From assembly GCA_023374025.1 (NCBI GenBank), contig SIJG01000014.1, positions 1,535,077 to 1,599,076 on the forward strand: a stretch of DNA of 64,000 bases. Direction: 5' to 3'. Position numbers and translations under genes: made by a program. This document shows, one piece after another, positions 57,201 to 64,000 of this stretch. The notes under the pieces are model-generated. The model saw only the letters and a program-made list of their open reading frames with translations, was not told the DNA's origin and did no database searches. Origin of the DNA: Heterodera schachtii (lineage: Eukaryota; Nematoda; Chromadorea; Rhabditida; Heteroderidae). Every line of letters starts with the position of its first letter. Positions within the stretch are counted from its first letter, which is position 1.

Positions 57201-59801
57201 GTTAGCCTATTGGATGCCAAATTATTTCTGAATTGTTTTTCAAAATATTGCCAATCCGTTGGCAAAGCTTACCGAGTGCTGCCTAATCCCCACAATTCAT
57301 TTGTGGCCCATTGTTTGTTGTCCTTTGCCATGTTTCAATCATTCTCAAAGGTTTCTGCAGGCACTCCTTCCCCTTAAGGTTTCTTTGTCCCTTTCCTTTT
57401 TCACCTGTCCCTCTGCTGTTGCCCTTTTCCCTTAGTCCCTTCTCTCTGTCTGTCACCCCTCCCATCTCTATGAGTCCGCTATTCTCTCATTTCCCTTTAT
57501 TTCCCTCCCGCTCTCCAATCCGGCCAATCTCTCTCCTCCCTCCTTATCCTCTTCCTCACTTTCCCAATTCATTTTCCCTCTGCCGGAGGGTAAAAGAATG
57601 CGGATGAAATTGAATGGGTGGGATGGATGAATTCTCCCGATGACAATGCGCCATTTGCGGTGACATCGGCTCCCGAGGGCTCAAATGGCGACTAATTTCG
57701 CACCGACGACCCCCGCGCGGAGACAAACAATGGTCCGCCGGGGGGGGGGGGGGTACAGCAGCAGCACAAACCCACGGCGTAAACACAACAACGCGACCCC
57801 TGAGGGGATGGAATAATGGCGGACACTCCGCCAAATCCTCGTTTCAGTTTATGCCCCCACACTCTCACGTCAGTGACATTCCAATCGCAGTTTTGTTGCT
57901 TTGCTCCAAAATGCCTTTTTTTTCGCCGAGTTTGGCACCGTTTGTTTTCCATGGCCTTCACAGAATGCCAAGAATGTCATGCTTATTGTGCTGTTGCTAC
58001 TGTGCCCTGGGCCAAGCACTTCCTTCCGCATTTTGAGCCCAAACCCCGGGACAACAACACCTTTCTCGCCCTGCTCTCACTAATCCCGCCAATCCCTCTG
58101 TCTTAAGGTTACTCCCGTCCATTTAATCAAACGAAGTATCCGGGGCCATAGGCATAGCGGGGGGGGGGGGGCGATGGGGGGAAGGGAAGGGAGGGGCTAA
58201 TCGCATTGTGGCCAAGGCTTTCTTTCTGTAAGAATTATACGTTTACTGTTGACAGTGGACTGTGAAAACGGCGAAGAGAGTACAGAATACAGACAGAAGC
58301 ACACCTTTTTATGTGCTATGCATACAAAAATAATGCCTTTGCCACGGCCAATCAGCCAAATGACTTCACTTTTGTATTCGTTTATTTGGCATACCACTAA
58401 GGTACAAATCGTTCAAATGTCAATTAAATACGCTTCTAAGAACTTCCTTTGCGAAACAGCGATGGTTTGCGCTTAAATCGCACAAAAATGGCCATGCGAT
58501 GCGACTGATCGGTCAGTCGCAAATTTCGGTGGCGCGATCAGTCAATTAAAACTGGAATTAAATTTCACATCATTTGCCTTTTTGTGATTTTATTTTAGCT
58601 GATCACATTTCGCTCGCTTTTTCTTCGCTTCTCGTTGTTTCTTCGTTTCCCTTTTTTCCCATTTTGGCATTTGTTGTGCCGTCCCTTCGCGCAAATCCAT
58701 CAAAAGTTCAGTTGCTTCTGCTGCTCCACAGCATTCACTGCCAAATATTCGGGTGGGGGGCGGGGGGAAAGGGGTTGGGGTTCGGTTGCATTGCGAATGA
58801 ATGGCAAATGAATGGCAAATGGGTGGTGTCCCCTCTCCCCGAGGGGAAGGATAATTGCCAATGAGCTGTTGGCGAATGAAGAGGAAGGTCAGTGCCATGT
58901 GCCTTTTCCGCTTTATTAAATTTTCTTCCGGCCCATCCGTCCCTTCGCCGTCCCTCCCCCCTCTTTTTCATCCTTCTCATCCGGCGCGGCACTCAATGCC
59001 AATGCCAACTTTGTCAACTCACCAAATTCGCTTCGTCCATTGTTTTTGTCTGTTAAGCTTCAACAAAAACTTTTTAATTTTATGCGCGAGAATTGACAAT
59101 TTTTGATTAGGAAGGTTTAAATTACAAAATGAAAATAAATATTTATTTATTAATAACCCCGCGATGTTTAAAGTATTAATCCCCCCCCCCTCTCCCCTCT
59201 TTTCTCCGTTGCTTCTCCTTCTGTTGTTCTGCCGCTTTTCCTTCCCCCTTTCCCCCAACTCTTTCGACATTCAACCGCCAACCCTTTCCATTCTCTCCCC
59301 AACCATCTCATCCCCCTCTCCCCCCTCTTCTTCTCCCATCATCATCATCATCATCATCGTCCTTCTTTTCTTATTCTTCTTCGGATGTCTTCTCCAATTT
59401 CAATTATCCGTCCCAAACCAAATCCCCCCAAGACCCTCTCAACCCCCTCCCCCCCCCCCCCCCCCCCTCCTCTCCCATTTCGCCTCCTTTTCACCCCCTT
59501 GCCCTCCCTCCCCCTGCTGCTGTCCTGCCGAGTTCTTCCCCTCCTTCTTCCTCCACTCCCTTCTCTTCCGTGTCTTTTTGCCGCCAAAAGCTTTGTCCTC
59601 TTCCGCCGCCGAGGAGTGCCATCTGACTTTGCTTTCGGCGCCGCCGACTGCTTCTGCCGGATGAGCAGTGTCCGTCCATCGTCCGCCCGTCCGTCCTCTA
59701 CCGCTTCTGCCGCTGTTTTGGCCACCGTTGGCGGACGAATTGAAATCGGATGAGAAAAGAAAAGAAAAATGAAGAAAAGGGCGAAGAGAATTGTCAATTG
59801 T

Positions 59802-59832
<31 letters not shown>

Positions 59833-62794
59833 GCAAATGTTTTTCGTTTATCCCCAACCAATCCCAATTTCATTTTGGGCCAAATACCAAAAACAAAGAT
59901 TTCAAATGATTTCGAAAATTTCAATTCAACTCTAATCGTTCCTTTCTTCCATCCATTCATCCGTTTTCTATAAATTATTTAAAAAGCGTTCTCGAAAAAT
60001 GCTTCTCTCACTTTTCCGACCCTCCCTTTTCTCTTTTTGCCCTACCGGCAAATGAAACCCGCGCAATTGCGAGGAAATGCTTTGTAAACAAACAAAATTA
60101 CACATGCTTTTCCATGAGTTCTTCAGAATGGCTATAATTAGATGAGAAAATGCCTTTTAAAAAACATTTCTTTTTTATTTAATTGCAAAATAATTTCCCA
60201 AATTTTGGTTTTCTCAATCAGTGCCTTTTTAATTAGGCCACAAAGTGTCCCCCTTCTGCACCGATTGACTGTCTTTCGGCACATCCAAAAAGGATGCCCG
60301 ACAGTTCTTTTGGAGGGCACTCCATGGGCCGGGCCATTCAATCCAACCCAATCCCATTATTACGCGATTTGGCCTCCCCTTCAATTGGGTTTTTGCCCTC
60401 AAAAATGTACGGTTCACTTATTATTATTTTTGCGCGACCCTTTGGCGCACCATCGCCCACTGCCAATCGCCGCGCTATGGCCACATAATCAGAAAACAAT
60501 TAGCCGGGAGACATAGGGCCAATTAATGAGCGGCAGCGGGGCGATGGCACGAGAATGGCCATGGGGCAATTGGCATTTGGGCGGAGGAGAGCGAGAGGGG
60601 GATACGGTAGGGAAAAGAATGGCCCAGAGGGGGGGGGGGGGGTGAAGCAAGGCAACGAATGCCGGACCACCGCCACCACCCCACGAATTGGCTGCTGGCA
60701 CTATCCATCATTCATCCTTCATTTTTCGTTTCCGTTTTGTGTCCTCCCATCTTTCGCTTTTATGCTAAAATTTAAAATTCAACATATCAATTTTAACATA
60801 TAATTGTTTAATATTTTTTGGGCCTAATATTTGAATTTTTTGTTACAAAAAATGCCGATGCCATCCCATAAATGAAAGTGTGAAGAAAAGGCGCAATTAT
60901 TCCTCCCTCCCCAGCTTGACAGATGCTTTTACGGCTTCACCAAATGATTTGTCGCCCTTTTCTTCCGCTTAATCTGACCGAGGATTAATTTATGCATAGA
61001 ACAATTGGAGTGTTATTTTGGTGGCCGCGGGGGAATAGCGGGAGAAGGGGGGGGGGGGGTACTGCTCGGCTCGGGTGGGCATTCACTGAGACTGATTCTT
61101 TGGGTGGACTTTGACTGCTGGCCGTTGGGCCCGCCGGGTGCTATTTCCATCAGCAGCACACTTTCGTCATCTCCGCGCTGTTCGTTCCCCCCCCCCCCCC
61201 CCCCCCCCCAATCGACGGCTCGTGCCCTCTCCCTCGCCCCCTTTTCACCGCCAAATTTGGCATTTTGAACCGAAATGGCACTACGGGCAGCAAAATTCAT
61301 TCCGCTGCTACACTAATCATACGGCGTTTTGCATTATCATATAATTTAAGCAATTCGAAAAAGGGACGAGGAAAAGAGAGGGGGGGGGGGGGGGGAACGG
61401 TCGCCGTTCAAAAATTTCAGTTGGTCAAAATTTGCTAATTATGCAATTGTAATAGTACTGTTGTAATAACCAATTACTTTTTTTGTTGCTTTTCTAATTA
61501 CCCCAATTCTTCCTCTGATCACTGATCGGCCTTTCATTTCCTTCCCTTTCCCTTTGCTTATTTATGTAATGTGTTGTTCCTTTCTTTTCTCATTTCGTCA
61601 ATTGTTTTCTTGGCAATTTCTTTTCCCGCCCCTTTATTATTATCCTTTATTTGTTCTCTTTCTATGTATGTATTTTTTGTCGTCCATTTGTCCTTTTCTG
61701 TTTTTGACGTCCATTTGTCCCTCCGTTTTTATTGCTTAATTTTCCTTTTTAACTTCCCCGCTCCATTTCCCAATTCACCGGCCTCTTTTTTGTCCACATG
61801 GGAAACCGTTTTTTACACAACGGCCAATCCCTCCCCCGGCGGGGCGCCCTGTCAATGATGAATGATGAATGATGGGCAGGCATTATTTTATTCGGTGTTT
61901 GGGCAAATGGAACGGAAAGTGGGCGAGGAGGGGGGGGGGGAAATCGAAAAAGGGGCCGAAAAGAGAGAGACAAACGAACCGAATGACCTCTGATCAGATC
62001 AAAGAGTGGCTGATCATCTCGTGAACGGAAGTAGCGGAAATGGAGAGTGATCTGCTGGAATGATTTTCTTCTAATTGGGGGGGGGGGGGGGGGTAATCTT
62101 CTTTCTTAACAGACTCCCCGCCTTACCTCTTTCCCCTTTCCCCCGCCCCACTCTCCCTTTTCCCCTCTCCCCTTTTCCCTCTCTCCTTTCCCCCCCCCCC
62201 CCCCCCCCCCCCCCTCTCCCCTTTTCTCTCTCTCCCCCTTCCCCTTTTTCCCTTTTCCTTCTCCCTTTTTCCCCTCTCCCCTTTTCCCCTCTCCCCTTTT
62301 CCCTCTCTCTTTTTCCCCCTCTCCCCCTTTTCCCTCTTTCCCTTCCCCTGGCCATTTTTGCCCATTTTGGCCAAATGACCGGCGGTGAAAACAAAATAAG
62401 CATTCTTTGGTGGCCTTTTCACCTTTTCTCATTCCTCTCACCCATTCGATATTAGCACACAAATTTATCAGCCGAAATGGACGATGACATCGGCGGAATG
62501 GACAGAGCGGGCGAAGGCGAAGGGGGGGGGAGGGGAGGGGGAGGGGGACGATGAGGCCAAAAATGGGGCCGGGGGAGGGGACAAAGAAAGCAAAGGGCAG
62601 GGATTGTCCTCTCCAGCAGCAGAAGAGCAATAGGAACAAACATCCATTTCTTCTTTGTTTTACATATTCCTCTTTCTTCACCTCCTTTTTCTCCTTTCCT
62701 CTTTTCTTCCCTTTCCCTTTCTTTTCCTCCCCCTTTTCCACTCACTTTTCTTTCTTTTATTCTTTATTTTCCTTTTCCTATTCTATGTATTCCT
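54281..62794. other. Intergenic, extreme poly-C/poly-G region
   Basis: No supported gene on either strand. Homopolymer runs of at least ten C or G occur repeatedly, for example at 55098, 55255, 55960, 56058, 57740, 58160, 59452, about 27 C at 59801-59828, 60627, 61046, 61186, 61381, 62078 and 62190. The long open frames (55324-56750, 59164-59960, 62071-62976) are Pro/Ser/Gly/Arg-biased and overlap on both strands, as expected of pyrimidine tracts. Confidence 0.6.
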
Positions 62795-63946
62795 TTCCCT
62801 CTTTTCCCTCTTTCTCTCTTTTTCTTCCTCTCCTCCTCCCCTCACTTTTTTTCCTCCTCCTCCCCTCTCTTTCTCCTCGCTTTTTCTTCCTCTCCTCCTC
62901 CCCTCTCTTTTCTTCCTCATCCTCCTCATCCGTCTCCGCACATTTTGCCACCGCCGGGGCGCTGCTCAAATCGTAAAATTTGCACGGCCATAAAAGCGCA
63001 GCAGAGAATAAGCATTTTTTTTTAATGTTACAATTCATATCACACCAATGTGCCAAAGGCGCCTTTTCAAAAAAGGAACAATGCCAATCTTTTGTTTTGA
63101 AAACTATTTTAAAAAATTAATTATTTTTTTGCCGATTTTAAAATCGATCACGCAGATGTGTGCATTGAATATAATGTATGGGTTGCAACGCAAAGAATGA
63201 ACCGTTTTGCCCGCCCTCCCTTCCAATTTCAATTTGTCCACTATCTTCCGTGCTCTCCTTTCCATTTGTTCCCATTTTTTGGTCCCAATCTTTCCCTCCC
63301 CCCCCCCCCTGTTTTTGCTGCTGCTGATCATCATTTTCGGCAGCAGCTGAACAGCAAAGAATGAATGAATGCAAGATCATCTTTTCAATTTCAACATTTT
63401 TCCTTTTCTCTTTCTCTCTGTCTCCTCCTCCCCTCTCTTTTCTTCCTCTTTCTCTCTTTTTCTTCCTTTCCTCCTCCCCTCTCTTTTCTTCCTCCTCCTC
63501 CTCATCCGTCTCCGCACATTTTGCCACCGCCGGGGCGCTGCTCAAATCGTAAAATTTGCACGGCCATAAAAGCGCAGCAGAGAATAAGCATTTTTTTTAA
63601 TGTTACAATTCATATCACACCAATGTGCCAAAGGCGCCTTTTCAAAAAAGGAACAATGCCAAAACCTTTTGTTTTTAAAACTAGTTTTAAAAAATTAATT
63701 ATTTTTTTGCCGATTTTAAAATCGATCACGCAGATGTGTGCATTGAATATATATGTATGGGTGCAACAGCACAGAATTGAACAAGTTTGCCCCGCCCCCC
63801 TTCCAATTTTCAATTTGTCCCCTCTCTTTCCTTTCTCTCCTTTTCCATTTGTCCCATTTTTTTGTCCCAATCTTTCCCTCCCCCCTGTTTTTGCTGCTGC
63901 TGATCATCATCTTCGGCAGCAGCTGAACAGCAAAGAATGAATGAAT
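62795..63946. repeat. Tandem duplication, 576-bp offset
   Basis: The same sequence runs through twice. GCCACCGCCGGGGCGCTG lies at 62947 and 63523, and ATCACGCAGATGTGTGCATT at 63147 and 63723. Each copy begins in TTCCTCC-rich sequence, includes GGCGCCTTTTCAAAAAAGG, and ends near CAAGATCATCTTTTCAATTT. Copies differ by point changes and small indels. A further copy could begin at the window edge. Both copies contain only repeat-shadow frames. Confidence 0.92.
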
Positions 63947-64000
63947 GACAAGATCATCTTTTCAATTTCATCCATTTGTTCGTCTTTTATCTCTTTCTCT

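Noticed and set aside
57120..57215. tRNA-like fold near CTAGGCCGGCGCCGGACTAGG
   Set aside because: I could not pair a full cloverleaf with the expected T and D arms. It is only a short GC-rich palindrome.
59164..59960. Pro/Ser- and Gly/Arg-rich ORFs up to 173 aa on both strands
   Set aside because: They cross C-runs of up to about 27 bases, and frame is arbitrary across such runs.

Overview
This is a nuclear window from a nematode. The evidence is a warthog-type hedgehog-related gene (a nematode lineage), an innexin, short phase-consistent GT-AG introns, and one GC-AG intron well supported by homology. Hedgehog-related genes together with GC-AG introns would suit a tylenchid such as a cyst nematode, but that placement is inference. 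Almost all single-frame ORFs are shadows of spliced genes or of low-complexity tracts. Gene models below were rebuilt by hand from splice signals, intron phase and family motifs.

Left third (1-24 kb), gene-rich. A plus-strand gene for the C-terminal part of replication protein A 70 kDa (68-1932, open at the left edge) carries a palindromic MITE in an intron. Three minus-strand genes follow: warthog (2250-7083), a GNAT/DUF1248-like acetyltransferase (7725-9703) and a two-zinc-finger PHD protein (11025-13237). At 15.2-19.8 kb lies a repeat island: a FLYWCH/MULE transposase with matching 15-bp repeats in opposite orientation near both ends, a 160-bp duplication, and a 70-bp satellite whose units carry GAA-loop hairpins. 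The plus-strand MPP10 gene of the U3 snoRNP (21046-24067) holds a second MITE of the RPA-intron family. Just upstream is a spliced plus-strand ORF (20315-21010) of unknown function.

Middle (24-48 kb). Two membrane-protein genes lie on the minus strand: an Ig/FN3 cell-surface protein (12 exons, 25519-28472) and an innexin (10 exons, 32859-35557). Several foldback elements lie around them (24.4-24.9, 37.5-38.5, 38.5-38.9 kb). At 41.7-47.6 kb two paralogous three-exon genes of unknown function face outwards. Their second and third exons are identical in length, and between them lies a minus-strand gene for a predicted secreted protein with Asn/Gly/Asp/Lys-rich repeats.

Right part (48-64 kb). 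I see no convincing large gene. It is dominated by homopolymer C and G runs, CT/GA-rich tracts and TGATCA palindromes. There is one tentative two-exon small gene (53859-54280). A tandem duplication with a 576-bp offset fills the right end. The genes do not form one pathway: they cover DNA replication/repair, rRNA processing, chromatin reading, extracellular signalling or cuticle, adhesion and gap junctions.
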